64,000 bases of DNA from Skeletonema tropicum (Eukaryota; Bacillariophyta; Thalassiosirophyceae; Thalassiosirales; Thalassiosiraceae). A program made the translations under genes and the position numbers. The DNA lies in the NCBI GenBank assembly GCA_037178625.1, contig CM074130.1, forward strand, positions 62,001 through 126,000. The letters are read 5' to 3'. This document shows positions 39,215 to 50,700 of this stretch, piece by piece (position 1 is the stretch's first letter; every line of letters begins with the position of its first letter). The notes beneath the pieces were generated by a model. That model had not been told where the DNA came from. It was given only the letters and a program-made list of their open reading frames with translations, and made no database searches.

Positions 39215-41515
39215 AATGATAGAAAGCTTGAGAGGCAGTAGTTCAGGCCATAACAATAACACATTTACACACACCAATTAGACATAAGTTCTACTAACAA
39301 AATGCTGGTCGAAGACCCCTGACCCTAATACGTTGTAGCGCATAACTACCAAGCTTCAATCATCTAACATTATCCACCGGAACATGTTGTGTTGAGTCAA
39401 GTTTTTCCCAAGGAAGGACAACAATCGTCCCATTGGGAAGACCCTTCTCCACCAAATTTTGCGCTTTGGGCACTTGATTCAAGGCTACCCTGCCAGAAAT
39501 CTTTGGATTGATCTCTTTGTTCCGGAGTTTCACAAGCAAGTACCTGAATTCGTGCTCAAACATTCGAGGATCATCTCGGAATGACTTGTTCACGTCATAG
39601 AATGATACTTCCGGAAACATGGGGGAAGTAAAAGTAAATCTAGACCAGGATCTGCCCATTCGGTCAAAAATAGATCCATGGTCACGTAGAGGGGGGTTGA
39701 TGGTGCATACGAGCTTGCCATCACAATTCAAAGCCTCGTATGAAGATTTATATCCATCCAAGCATAGAGTATCGATGACCAAATCCATCTTTCCACTTAG
39801 TTTGGCAAATTTCTTCGGTTTGTTAGGGAGCCAAATTGCTCCCATCTTTTCCAAAAACTCGCGGTGAGATTTGTCTGCCGTAGCCACAACATTGGCACCT
39901 TCCTTCAATGCCATTTCTACCAAGGCTTGACCGACAGGGTCAGAACCACCAATGATCAGCACCTTTGCATCTGTGTACGGGATTCCGTTCGTCCTACCTA
40001 GATTGAGCATTTGATATGCTGACATGTAACTCTCTACCAAACAGAGGGCGTCATCACATGGAACATCGGGAGAGATGGGTACAGCTGAACTGGCAGGGAT
40101 AGAGATGAATCTGGCATTTCCCCTGCCATTTGGGGTCAAAGCAACAACTCGATCACCCACTTGGATCATGTTTTTCTTGCGAGCCGTCCTCCCTACACGA
40201 ATGACTTCACCCACGATTTGTCGACCAGGGACTTCTTGGTTACCGGAGGATCTCTCGAGGTAATCTTGGATTGTAACCGTAGACGCCTTCGTACACAAGG
40301 AGAAGAAATATGCCAGTGACGCTATTGAGAAAAAGGAAAGCAAAACGAAGCGCATCAACCAAGCCAAGCACCACTTTCGACTTACCTCTACCTTCACTAA
40401 AACGTGATCACTCCTATCTGGACGACGTGGTGCATTTGGATATAGACGTAATCTCAAACTCCCCGGTGTGCTACTCGCATAAATATCTGAATAAATATCA
40501 AGTTGTCCTTTGTGCTTATTAAGCTCAGCACTTCTATCCACAGTATCAATCTCTTCGTTCTTCTTCTCCAGAACATCAGACGAATTCTCATAATCCGCTG
40601 CGAACAACCAAGCCGAGACTGCACTCACAGCAGGCATTCCAATGGGGGCAGGAGATGCCACAGTCGTTCCATCTACGGTACTTTCATTGTCTGGATCTTC
40701 CAAGCCATCTGTGACTAATGCTCCACGACCATCTGCCTCATCCAAAGAGCCTCCTTCGCTACCACTTTTGTTGGAAGTTTCATTCGGTGTATCTGATGTA
40801 GTCAACCCAAAGACATTCATAAGTTGAGAAGAATATCCAACAGGGGATTCAGTTGTCTTACTCTTTTCTGACTCCTTTCGCTTCGAATCTTTGGGCGGAT
40901 TAGCTGGGACCGAAGTTGCCGTGGTGAATTCGGTTGCCATGGTAAATTCGTCATCTGCGTAACTTTCCTCATCATCACCATCTCCAAAACCACCGAAAAA
41001 CCCACAATCATTCCCATCTTCAAAATATGCCTCTGTATCCCATGATCCCTCGCTAGCGCCGCTGTAGAAGGAGCTTTCTTCCGTGATATCAGGCGACACA
41101 TTTCCAGAGCCGCGATGCCTACTTTGTGCTTGCCGCATGGCATTCTTCAGACGAAACCCTTGATAACCTTTGTCTGCTTGTGTTGTGGAACTGGTTCTGT
41201 TTTGTTTCGAGCCTTTAGAACTACCGAAGCTGAGGAAGCCTTTGCTACGCCGGCCGCCGGCGGTATTACTGCTGTCTCGCTGGTCATCACTGTTGGTTGA
41301 CTCAGTCTTATTTTTTCGAGAGAACACCCTCATCCCCAACGATTATGCCTCGTAGGTAGTTGTTGGTCACGACTTTACTGACTTCACGGATTTGATATCA
41401 TGGGAAGTTCTATCACCTACTTACAAATGCTACTCTCGAGAGATAAATATTTGAGTTTGTGGTCTTCTCAGATACTACGAGTCAATGTCGAAAAATTTGC
41501 TCGCCTATTATTGAT
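39215..41515. repeat. Segmental duplication, MDR block copy 2
   Basis: Pairs with 34735-36950 in direct orientation. The remnant recombinase and unrelated sequence lie between the copies. Confidence 0.9.
39360..41339 (-). CDS. MDR-superfamily oxidoreductase with acidic N-terminal extension, copy 2
   Basis: Exons 41339-40386 and 40286-39360 (626 residues). The 99-bp intron is a multiple of three without a stop, so an unspliced reading gives one 659-codon frame with an artificial hydrophobic insert (MRFVLLSFFSIASLAYFF). Comparison with copy 1, where the same segment is 104 bp, and the restored VKVE|ASTVTIQDYLER join show that it is an intron. Catalytic motifs are as in copy 1. The N-terminal extension includes an extra 39 residues (GYSSQLMNVFGLTTSDTPNE onward). 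If the intron were ever retained, a membrane-anchored isoform would result, but only from this copy. The substrate is unknown. Confidence 0.87.
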   Translation of the reverse strand: MGMRVFSRKNKTESTNSDDQRDSSNTAGGRRSKGFLSFGSSKGSKQNRTSSTTQADKGYQGFRLKNAMRQAQSRHRGSGNVSPDITEESSFYSGASEGSWDTEAYFEDGNDCGFFGGFGDGDDEESYADDEFTMATEFTTATSVPANPPKDSKRKESEKSKTTESPVGYSSQLMNVFGLTTSDTPNETSNKSGSEGGSLDEADGRGALVTDGLEDPDNESTVDGTTVASPAPIGMPAVSAVSAWLFAADYENSSDVLEKKNEEIDTVDRSAELNKHKGQLDIYSDIYASSTPGSLRLRLYPNAPRRPDRSDHVLVKVEVSRKWCLAWLMRFVLLSFFSIASLAYFFSLCTKASTVTIQDYLERSSGNQEVPGRQIVGEVIRVGRTARKKNMIQVGDRVVALTPNGRGNARFISIPASSAVPISPDVPCDDALCLVESYMSAYQMLNLGRTNGIPYTDAKVLIIGGSDPVGQALVEMALKEGANVVATADKSHREFLEKMGAIWLPNKPKKFAKLSGKMDLVIDTLCLDGYKSSYEALNCDGKLVCTINPPLRDHGSIFDRMGRSWSRFTFTSPMFPEVSFYDVNKSFRDDPRMFEHEFRYLLVKLRNKEINPKISGRVALNQVPKAQNLVEKGLPNGTIVVLPWEKLDSTQHVPVDNVR

Positions 41516-42166
41516 TGCAAAAGATTGCAAAAATTTGTTCGTTATCACTGAGCATAGATAATATCGCCTTTTGAGGGCGCACCAGACGTACTTGAAAATT
41601 TCTGTTTCTGGCCAAATATGTTCATTTCGTCACTGCGCCACCATTTTGTGAGGGGAGTATACTTGCGCAAGACAGCGGACGAGAATGAAGACTCGAAAGT
41701 TAGAAGTGTCTTTTCTTCGCACAGGAAACTCACAAATTACTTAGTGATGGAAAAACGCTGCTTCGTTGAGTGGATGTCATAAGCAAATTAGAACAACTCT
41801 TTTGACAATGAAGCTTTGTTTCTATCAAACGATTATTTGTCACCTATGAAGGTGGCGGGCCAACCACAACAACATTGACACACATGTTTTTCAAGAAGAC
41901 TAGAAAATTGGATCATCAGGCTGGGGAACTCGTCATTTGCTCTAGAGAGGTTGCTATCCATCCCATAAAATATGTGAATCCATCTCATTGTCGTATGAAA
42001 GGTGTGAAGATAGTGAACTTTGATACGACATTTGACTACTTCTCTCTTGCAGCTGTGTGGGTCTGGCTGCTGCTCTAGCACAGTGCATCTGTCGGCATAC
42101 GACAGAAACTTCAAAATGAAAGCGCATTTGGATCCTTCAACATATACCTAATATTTTATCCTTCTT
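41516..42166. other. No gene recognised
   Basis: Short frames on both strands are of low quality, including a 93-codon minus-strand frame at 41833-42114 with several Cys. No repeats noted. Confidence 0.4.
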
Positions 42167-43057
42167 TTATTGTACAGTCATGTCTTGTACAGTCATGTCA
42201 TTCACATACAACCATTCCGCAAACCCACAAAATCCAGGACTTCCGACAGGGGCGTATGCTACGGTCTTGTCACAATCTAGAGGAATTTTCTTGACGTCTT
42301 CTTCTTCTTCAGACTCCTCCTCCTCGTCATCATCGTCATCATCATCTTCCTCATCTGTTTCTTCTTCCTCATCTGTTTCTTCCTCATCTTCATAACCTAT
42401 AGATTGCAAAGCAGTTTCAGCATCAAGTTCTATTATTTCATCAAGTGATCCCGTATCATCATCGTCACTACTGCAATCAGAACTTTCTTCCGTTATATTA
42501 TCTTCTGGCAATGAAGTCCTCCTTAAATTATTTCGTGCTTGTGCTCGACGCCATGCCTGCTCCAAATCATCCTCATCATATGCTGCTGTTGATGATGATG
42601 TTGTCGACTTTTTTGGTTTCAACGATCTGGCAAGACTGCCGATGCTACGTGCGCTACGGCTACCGAGACTTCGAAGGCTGCGTACACTTTTTCCACTTCG
42701 ACTACTTGCCTCTGTCGCCCGTGTGCTGACGCTGTAGTATCCACTGCTGTGGACACTGGCACTGCTACGATTCTTCTTTTTTCCGCTACTGCCACTACTA
42801 CGATGATTATGATGCTGTATACGCCCTGAAGAAGAACGGCTTCTAGTTCTGGAAATACCTTGTGTAGCAGCAGCACTGCTGGTGCGTGGACGGCTCCTAT
42901 CATACTGTTGTCGCCTTGAGGAAGAAGGACGACTACTTCGTCCCTTTGTTGTTGAGCTGGTAGGCTTACCGTCACGACGACGGGTCCTTCCTCTGGAGGA
43001 ACTATGTCGATGTCCTCCTCCTCTAGTACCACTGGAGGAGTACGGGTCGTACGCCAT
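42167..43057 (-). CDS. Ser/Arg-rich protein with acidic region
   Basis: 296 residues from ATG 43057. Residues 1-150 are basic, rich in Ser, Arg and His (RGRTRRRDGKPTSSTTKGRS, KSVRSLRSLGSRSARSIGSL), with repeats of S-x-R-S-(I/L). Residues about 150-250 shift to an acidic stretch including a run of Asp and Glu. The end is ordered-looking: CDKTVAYAPVGSPGFCGFAE then WLYVNDMTVQ twice (the last 15 bases are duplicated). No catalytic domain is recognised. The strongly polarised charge suggests a nucleic-acid- or chromatin-associated role, or condensation behaviour; that is inference. Confidence 0.65.
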   Translation of the reverse strand: MAYDPYSSSGTRGGGHRHSSSRGRTRRRDGKPTSSTTKGRSSRPSSSRRQQYDRSRPRTSSAAATQGISRTRSRSSSGRIQHHNHRSSGSSGKKKNRSSASVHSSGYYSVSTRATEASSRSGKSVRSLRSLGSRSARSIGSLARSLKPKKSTTSSSTAAYDEDDLEQAWRRAQARNNLRRTSLPEDNITEESSDCSSDDDDTGSLDEIIELDAETALQSIGYEDEEETDEEEETDEEDDDDDDDEEEESEEEEDVKKIPLDCDKTVAYAPVGSPGFCGFAEWLYVNDMTVQDMTVQ

Positions 43058-43776
43058 GATACTATTTGACCTCTCTCGCTGAAGAAGAGTTCTTCAATAT
43101 AGCTTGGCTATTTTGATCAATGGAAGTTACGCTCTAGGATCGATTTAGTGTACACATTTGGCAGCTGGTGTATTGTGTTGAATCATTCTAGATGGAACGA
43201 CATCCAAGCTAAGAATAATATCACTTTCGTTTTCGTTCTGTTCAACGCATTGCCATAAATTGTGACATGGGTGTTATTTGTAGCGCAGCACATGAAAGTG
43301 AGTGAGTGCAAGGAAAGAGATTTAGGGGGCTTGTAGAACATGTGTTTCGAGTTGTAACCCCATAATTACCCCTCATGCAGTTATAGAGTAGAAAAAGACA
43401 CTTAAATACCCGTAAATGGTCATATTATATCCAAAAAAGAGCTCCCAAACAACCAACCCTTTTGGGGGCATCTCACCGTTCCCTCAAAATTCCTCAAGAA
43501 AGGTGAAAGGAACAGCACGACGAACGGCGACAGCCGATCGGAAAGCGCCAACACTCCAACCTCTCTGGAACCCGATCTCTCTGGCTCAATCGCCCTCGAT
43601 CCACGACCCACGACAATGAAGAAGTAGCACATCATCAGAAATAGGGGTCCATTCAATGATGTGAGTTGATTGCGTGTTGTACACGAGGTTGCTGCTCTCT
43701 TTCTTGTGTTATTTCAAGCATATCCGCTAGCTGTTACATATCCATCAAAACTGCAACATATCAATTCAAGATAAGT
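43058..43776. other. Intergenic between two divergent genes
   Basis: No supported gene. Presumably contains both promoters; no clear motif was identified. Confidence 0.4.
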
Positions 43777-45069
43777 ATGTGCATAATCTTCATCCTCTAC
43801 CAAGTCCATCCAACCTATCCACTCATAATTGCATCCAATCGAGATGAAATGCTAGATCGTCCTACTGAGTCGATGAAGTTGCGAGGTAGCATCGACATCA
43901 ATCCAACAATGAATGACGACGACAATACGAATTGTCAACAAGAAAGAAGAAGAAGGAGGAGGAATCACCAACAAAAACGATGCTATCTTGCCGGAAGAGA
44001 TCTCGTGTGTGGAGGAACATGGTTGGCTTTGGATGTTTCCTCCATGACGAAAGTAGTAGATCTCATCAATAACGATGATGATAGTAGCAGTATTGCACAT
44101 CATGGTGGTGATTGTACTCTTGATAATATTGTCAGCAGCTCTGACAAGAAGGACAATGACAACTCTAACAACAACATCAACGACAACGACGATTCAACAA
44201 TCCCCTCATTACTAAGATGGATAGCAATCACCAATTATAGAGAGAAGGAAGAACATGGTAGACCCAGTCGAGGAGAATTACTCACCGAGTACATCACCCA
44301 ACAAACAACCACAACCCACCATCAAGAAGAGGCGAAGGATCAACACTCCTCACAGTCGTCTTCTTCTTGTTGTTGTTATGATGCTCCATCATTTCTAAAA
44401 AAATTACAACCCAATGGACAACAATACAATGGGTTCAATTTACTAGTGGGGGATGATACTGGTATATATTACTATAGCAATCGTAGTAGCGTACAAGATC
44501 ATGATGATGATACGCATCAAAGTCATGATGATGATGACGACAATGCTGCACACTCATCAATACCACAGCGACTCATGCCGGGACGAATCTATGGTTTAAG
44601 TAATGCATTACTTGATACACCGTGGCCGAAAGTGGAACGAGGGAAGGAGTTATTGGAACAATTGATACATGAGGAACAACAGAAAATAATGATGAACAGC
44701 ACCAGCAGCAGCAACAGCACCAACAATAACAATAATAACAACAATTCGTCACTAAAACAATTTCATGAAAAACTACAAACTATCCTCCACGACACAATCC
44801 AACCATCCAACGACAACTTGTTACCCAACACCGGGATAGGTCTGTATTCCGAACGTCACCTCTCGTCCATATTCGTTCCAGTGGATACCTTCCTGGGGAG
44901 GGATTACGGTACACGATCATCAACGAGTATTGTTATGGATGTGGTGGGGAGGGTGAGTGTGTTGGAACGGAGTTGTTGGTTGAGTAGTAGTGATGATGAT
45001 GAAATGGAGGAGAAGGAACAGGTGGTGCAAGATGAATGGTTTTATTTTCGTCAGGGAAATGACGACTAA
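43777..45069 (+). CDS. TANGO2/NRDE family protein
   Basis: The ATG at 43777 gives the family's N-terminus MCIIFILYQVHPTYPLIIAS followed by NRDE (Asn-Arg-Asp-Glu, residues 21-24), with Cys2 as the presumed N-terminal nucleophile; earlier ATG 43666 would bury it. Conserved blocks follow: LAGRDLVCGGTWLALD, RWIAITNYRE with RPSRGEL, QYNGFNLLVGDDTGIYYYSN, GRIYGLSNALLDTPWPKV and GRDYGTRSSTSIVMD at the C-terminus. The family is linked to Golgi organisation and haem/lipid handling in animals; biochemical function is unresolved. Length (430) exceeds the usual approximately 280 through inserted Asp/Asn/Ser/Gln-rich runs encoded by trinucleotide repeats. Confidence 0.92.
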   Translation: MCIIFILYQVHPTYPLIIASNRDEMLDRPTESMKLRGSIDINPTMNDDDNTNCQQERRRRRRNHQQKRCYLAGRDLVCGGTWLALDVSSMTKVVDLINNDDDSSSIAHHGGDCTLDNIVSSSDKKDNDNSNNNINDNDDSTIPSLLRWIAITNYREKEEHGRPSRGELLTEYITQQTTTTHHQEEAKDQHSSQSSSSCCCYDAPSFLKKLQPNGQQYNGFNLLVGDDTGIYYYSNRSSVQDHDDDTHQSHDDDDDNAAHSSIPQRLMPGRIYGLSNALLDTPWPKVERGKELLEQLIHEEQQKIMMNSTSSSNSTNNNNNNNNSSLKQFHEKLQTILHDTIQPSNDNLLPNTGIGLYSERHLSSIFVPVDTFLGRDYGTRSSTSIVMDVVGRVSVLERSCWLSSSDDDEMEEKEQVVQDEWFYFRQGNDD

Positions 45070-45297
45070 TGGTTGGTGGTTCTGTTTTAAGAATTTGTTA
45101 GCATGGCATTAAGTAGTATGGTTATTATCTACACGAACGCGGCCTCTCTGTACAGCATCTATATTTTATGTAGTTCATGTTCTCTATCTCTATCCCCACC
45201 CCCCCCCCCCGCGATGACCCTCTCGACACGTTGCAACCACGTGTGTGTGTAGCCATTAAGTTGACCCTCAATCATCTTTACATCCTCTCTATATTAT
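45070..45297. other. Intergenic with poly-C and GT runs
   Basis: A C-rich run near 45195-45212 and a GTGTGTGT run near 45240. No gene. Confidence 0.6.
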
Positions 45298-45597
45298 CTA
45301 TATATAGGCCATCCCAACCACAACACTAATCACACCAATCAATCCCAAAAACACCCCCAACACCAACCCACCCTTATGTAACCCCCAATGAACCCTATAA
45401 TAATTATCACTAAATCGATCAATACGATCATCATCATTGTAACTAATGGTGGACAAGTCCTCGGACATGTTGGACAGTGAGGGTATTTTCGATAAGGAGT
45501 GGGAATCGTTGGAGAGAAGTAAGGAGTGGAAGAGTGATCGTTGGGTGAGGTGGGATTTGGACCGTTGTTTTTCGAGATTGTTTAGTCTATCGGGCAT
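45298..45597 (-). CDS. Small C-terminally anchored membrane protein
   Basis: 99 residues: a polar start (MPDRLNNLEKQRSKSHLTQR), Ser-rich middle with DLSTISYNDDDRIDRF, then YYRVHWGLHKGG and a single hydrophobic helix GLVLGVFLGLIGVISVVVGM ending AYI. The layout suggests a tail-anchored protein with the N-terminus in the cytosol. No family is recognised. Its 3' end faces the TANGO2 gene, with 228 bp between the stop codons. Confidence 0.55.
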   Translation of the reverse strand: MPDRLNNLEKQRSKSHLTQRSLFHSLLLSNDSHSLSKIPSLSNMSEDLSTISYNDDDRIDRFSDNYYRVHWGLHKGGLVLGVFLGLIGVISVVVGMAYI

Positions 45598-46447
45598 GAT
45601 GAATGAAGATGAGAGGCGTCAGTATGGATGGAATATGGGGATATGATGATGCTTGGAACGTGGATTATCACTCTTGTTCAGTGTTGTAGTTGTCATGTAT
45701 TACTGATTACGTGGGCCAATCAAAACTGAGAGCACAATGACATACAATCAATCAATGTTATGTCTCTTGCTTGACAACAATGCAATCAAGCTGTTGACTC
45801 AAAAGAGAAAATGCAAAGGAACGGAAGATTTGGTTTGGAAGAGAGGGCAACGTCTACAAAGTGTCAGGCAGTGATGCTACAAGTGTCAACGTCCGTTCAA
45901 CAAGTGTCAACGTCCGTTCACGCACCATGGAACAACACGCTAGTCGTAAAAAAGCAAGCGCAAAGCCGTGCGCAAAGCCACGTGATCTTGAACTTGCATC
46001 CACCTCCGCGGACTTTTTTGACACTCCCGCAATAATTTTGTAGGAGCATTGTTCTTCTCGCTTTTTTCATTCTCATTGCTCCTGAAAAAACGGTCATCGC
46101 CATTTTTTTGACCAAAACGATCATGACGTCCGTTATTTTTAGAGTTGATTGCTAGCTGTCCGCCTGCACCGTAGTCATAGACCTAGTAGACAACGAACCA
46201 ATCAGAAGGAGCATTACGGCTATTGACGACGGAATAATTATTCAGAACTGGAATATCATCTTGCGATATCTCATCGTCATTGCTAGTTAGATAGCAGTAG
46301 CGCGGACCATAGAAAACGGAACGGCGTCGCAGCAAATAAAAAGAGACGGCGAAAGAGCGACAACCAAACGCAATACGCACCAACATACATTGTTCATTCT
46401 ACAAACGCTCACCAACACTCAAGCCGCCCACCACCGCCACCAACACA
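45598..46447. other. No gene recognised
   Basis: Contains a short direct repeat CAAGTGTCAACGTCCGTT at about 45880-45897 and 45900-45917. No supported coding frame. Confidence 0.5.
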
Positions 46448-47314
46448 ATGAACAGCACCACCTCTAAAAAATATCCCGCCACCTCACCACCAAACGACTC
46501 CTGGACAATCGAGCAATTACTATTCTGGTCCCTCGATCAATATCACTCGGCGGCCATTTCCAAAACCAATTCTCACTTGAGCGCACTTCGACTTCAGTGT
46601 GAGAATGAATGTGACGATGTGTTGATGTTGCATGAGCTGGCGGTGCAGATGACATCATCGAACAAGGATGATGATGATGATATCATCGATGGACCACCTA
46701 TTACTGCCTGTGGAGAGAATGAGAATGTGGATCCACAGCAGAATGATGATAATAATAACCTCCAGCAGCATAAGCAGCAGCAGCAGTTCAAGTTGAATCA
46801 GAAGCAACCTGCAGCTGCAGCTAGTTCTACTGCAACTACAGCTGCAATTCAACAAACCACCACATCATCCAGATCATCATCCAGCTCTAGCAACAGTCTC
46901 ATCATTACAATCCTCTCAGGACCACACGCATCTCAAACCTACAAACTTCAACCCAAGCACACTCAACCATGTCTCATTGGACGATCGAAGGGGAAAAAGT
47001 TTTTACGGAATGGGATATCGCTAAATAAAGATCAGGAGGTTAGTACGACCCATGGCAAGTTTTCGGTGGAGGTGGAGGAGCAGCAGGAGCAGGAGCTTGT
47101 GTTGGATCATCATCATCATCGTCATAATCCTGATACTGATACTCATCAACAGAAACGCAAGCACAAGGTATTCAAATTCTACTATACAGATGTTGGAAGT
47201 ACCAATGGTTCGACTGTAGGTGAAGCAAGATTGGAAGCGAATGTGAGAGTGGAGATTGAGGAGGGGATGGAGTTGAGAATTGGTAATTCTACTTTGAAGA
47301 TTGCGTTTGGTTAG
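46448..47314 (+). CDS. FHA-domain protein
   Basis: 288 residues, single exon. The C-terminal half (151-288) is a forkhead-associated domain that binds phosphothreonine peptides: LIITILSGPHASQTYKL, then CLIGRSKGKKF (Gly-Arg at 177-178), STTHGKFSVE (the S-x-x-H site at 199-202), then YYTDVGSTNGSTVG (STNG at 251-254) and ELRIGNSTLKIAF. All key positions are present. An Asp/His-rich insert separates two strands. The N-terminus has a helical segment with WTIEQLLFWSLDQY and a low-complexity Gln/Asn/Ala/Ser linker. The domain occurs in DNA-damage, transcription and signalling proteins; the specific role is unknown. Confidence 0.88.
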   Translation: MNSTTSKKYPATSPPNDSWTIEQLLFWSLDQYHSAAISKTNSHLSALRLQCENECDDVLMLHELAVQMTSSNKDDDDDIIDGPPITACGENENVDPQQNDDNNNLQQHKQQQQFKLNQKQPAAAASSTATTAAIQQTTTSSRSSSSSSNSLIITILSGPHASQTYKLQPKHTQPCLIGRSKGKKFLRNGISLNKDQEVSTTHGKFSVEVEEQQEQELVLDHHHHRHNPDTDTHQQKRKHKVFKFYYTDVGSTNGSTVGEARLEANVRVEIEEGMELRIGNSTLKIAFG

Positions 47315-47787
47315 ATTTAGAGATGGAGTTGAATATGAATTGTTGGTGAACGTACGTAATGTTGACGGTGGTGTGGATAGAGATAAGTATGAACATACGA
47401 TTGTTATGGAAACGGTCGATGATGAATGATGATACGTAAGACGAGTTGAGTCGAGTTGAGTATGAGGAGAAGTAAGCGAAGGGGAGATAGATTCAAATAC
47501 ATTCATAGTAAAGAGACAAGTTCAAAGAAGACGAGAGAGACTATATTATAGCTATTGCGCTATTGATGTTGCTACATACTTTAGCACGAGCGAGGCAGCC
47601 GACAGCGACAGCCGGCCAAATATAAATCTCAATCCGGCTTGACAGCCAGATCTACTTCCAAGCAGATAATATCCAAAAGTTGACATTGTGACCACTATTC
47701 GACTCGTCTCTTCAAGCTGCATCGCATCGATTAATACCATCATTACGACTTTCATTGTATAATCGAAATCACAGCTCGAAGACAGTT
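47315..47787. other. Left flank of the satellite
   Basis: FHA-gene 3' flank and unique DNA. No gene supported. A GACAGCGACAGCCGG-type motif is near 47600. Confidence 0.4.
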
Positions 47788-50700
47788 GTAGACGATCAGC
47801 AATCAGCACCGACCGTCCATGACAGTTGGCACGGGATGGGCTCTAAACGCTGCGCTGAAGAACGAAGCATCGATCGGGCGAGTCAATGATAGTTGGCACA
47901 TATTGGTCGAATAAATAAATAAATATTAGATATCTCTGTAATCACTGGGGACGGCGCAACAGCAACATCAATATGCTGACTGTTGCTGTGGGCTTGGCAG
48001 CATGGGAGGTGCACCGTCCAGCGGCCAGCAGGAGAGGCGTCATCGGCTACGCTCCACCAGGCAATAATAATATCCACCTCCCATCAGCAACAGTGTGATG
48101 ATAGACCTACTGGCAGGAAGCGGTCGGCTCGCTTTGATTTGCTGGTGTAGCCAACTGAGTTGGATGCAACATCATCATCATCAGAATTTGAAGTGGGCTT
48201 TGGCACGTGTCGATCTTTGGCTTGGATTTGAGTTGTGAGTTGCGACATTGACAGCTTCTCACTTTTTGACCCACACACACCGAACACCGAACCTCAACGA
48301 AGCGAAGACGAAGCAAGCAAGCACGAAGCACAATGGCAATAAGATAAATAAATAGTAGCAATAATAAAAGCACCTACTGCCGTGCCAACCAAATGGACGG
48401 TGCTGATCGTTGACGATGAATGAAAAGAGATACAGCATCATCTATTGAAGTTATGGGGGAGATAGAGGTAGACAGTCGAGTCTCACATCGTACCAACCTT
48501 CTGGATCACACTGATCGATGCTTCTGTCTTCAGCGCAGCGTTGGATCTTACATCGTGCCATTTATCAGCCATTTATCATGGATCATATCGGCTGAGATGA
48601 GATCTTACATCGTACCAACTGTCATTGACGGAGCAGTGATTAATGTATTCATCGATAGCGCTTGAGACAAGGATTCGAATAATTGAATAGTCGTCTCATT
48701 GTTATTGTTAGATACGATAATGCGAAGCGAGCGGTAGCGGGATGAGCTGTGATTATTGTAGACGATCAGCACCGACCGTCCATGACAGTTGGCACGGGAT
48801 GGGCTCTAAACGCTGCGCTGAAGAACGAAGCATCGATCGGGCGAGTCAATGATAGTTGGCACATATTGGTCGAATAAATAAATAAATATTAGATATCTCT
48901 GTAATCACTGGGGACGGCGCAACAGCAACATCAATATGCTGACTGTTGCTGTGGGCTTGGCAGCATGGGAGGTGCACCGTCCAGCGGCCAGCAGGAGAGG
49001 CGTCATCGGCTACGCTCCACCAGGCAATAATAATATCCACCTCCCATCAGCAACAGTGTGATGATAGACCTACTGGCAGGAAGCGGTCGGCTCGCTTTGA
49101 TTTGCTGGTGTAGCCAACTGAGTTGGATGCAACATCATCATCATCAGAATTTGAAGTGGGCTTTGGCACGTGTCGATCTTTGGCTTGGATTTGAGTTGTG
49201 AGTTGCGACATTGACAGCTTCTCACTTTTTGACCCACACACACCGAACACCGAACCTCAACGAAGCGAAGACGAAGCAAGCAAGCACGAAGCACAATGGC
49301 AATAAGATAAATAAATAGTAGCAATAATAAAAGCACCTACTGCCGTGCCAACCAAATGGACGGTGCTGATCGTTGACGATGAATGAAAAGAGATACAGCA
49401 TCATCTATTGAAGTTATGGGGGAGATAGAGGTAGACAGTCGAGTCTCACATCGTACCAACCTTCTGGATCACACTGATCGATGCTTCTGTCTTCAGCGCA
49501 GCGTTGGATCTTACATCGTGCCATTTATCAGCCATTTATCATGGATCATATCGGCTGAGATGAGATCTTACATCGTACCAACTGTCATTGACGGAGCAGT
49601 GATTAATGTATTCATCGATAGCGCTTGAGACAAGGATTCGAATAATTGAATAGTCGTCTCATTGTTATTGTTAGATACGATAATGCGAAGCGAGCGGTAG
49701 CGGGATGAGCTGTGATTATTGTAGACGATCAGCACCGACCGTCCATGACAGTTGGCACGGGATGGGCTCTAAACGCTGCGCTGAAGAACGAAGCATCGAT
49801 CGGGCGAGTCAATGATAGTTGGCACATATTGGTCGAATAAATAAATAAATATTAGATATCTCTGTAATCACTGGGGACGGCGCAACAGCAACATCAATAT
49901 GCTGACTGTTGCTGTGGGCTTGGCAGCATGGGAGGTGCACCGTCCAGCGGCCAGCAGGAGAGGCGTCATCGGCTACGCTCCACCAGGCAATAATAATATC
50001 CACCTCCCATCAGCAACAGTGTGATGATAGACCTACTGGCAGGAAGCGGTCGGCTCGCTTTGATTTGCTGGTGTAGCCAACTGAGTTGGATGCAACATCA
50101 TCATCATCAGAATTTGAAGTGGGCTTTGGCACGTGTCGATCTTTGGCTTGGATTTGAGTTGTGAGTTGCGACATTGACAGCTTCTCACTTTTTGACCCAC
50201 ACACACCGAACACCGAACCTCAACGAAGCGAAGACGAAGCAAGCAAGCACGAAGCACAATGGCAATAAGATAAATAAATAGTAGCAATAATAAAAGCACC
50301 TACTGCCGTGCCAACCAAATGGACGGTGCTGATCGTTGACGATGAATGAAAAGAGATACAGCATCATCTATTGAAGTTATGGGGGAGATAGAGGTAGACA
50401 GTCGAGTCTCACATCGTACCAACCTTCTGGATCACACTGATCGATGCTTCTGTCTTCAGCGCAGCGTTGGATCTTACATCGTGCCATTTATCAGCCATTT
50501 ATCATGGATCATATCGGCTGAGATGAGATCTTACATCGTACCAACTGTCATTGACGGAGCAGTGATTAATGTATTCATCGATAGCGCTTGAGACAAGGAT
50601 TCGAATAATTGAATAGTCGTCTCATTGTTATTGTTAGATACGATAATGCGAAGCGAGCGGTAGCGGGATGAGCTGTGATTATTGTAGACGATCAGCACCG

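Noticed and set aside
40290..40390. Transmembrane helix inside MDR copy 2
   Set aside because: It is the translation of the in-frame intron; it is kept only as a possible retained-intron product.
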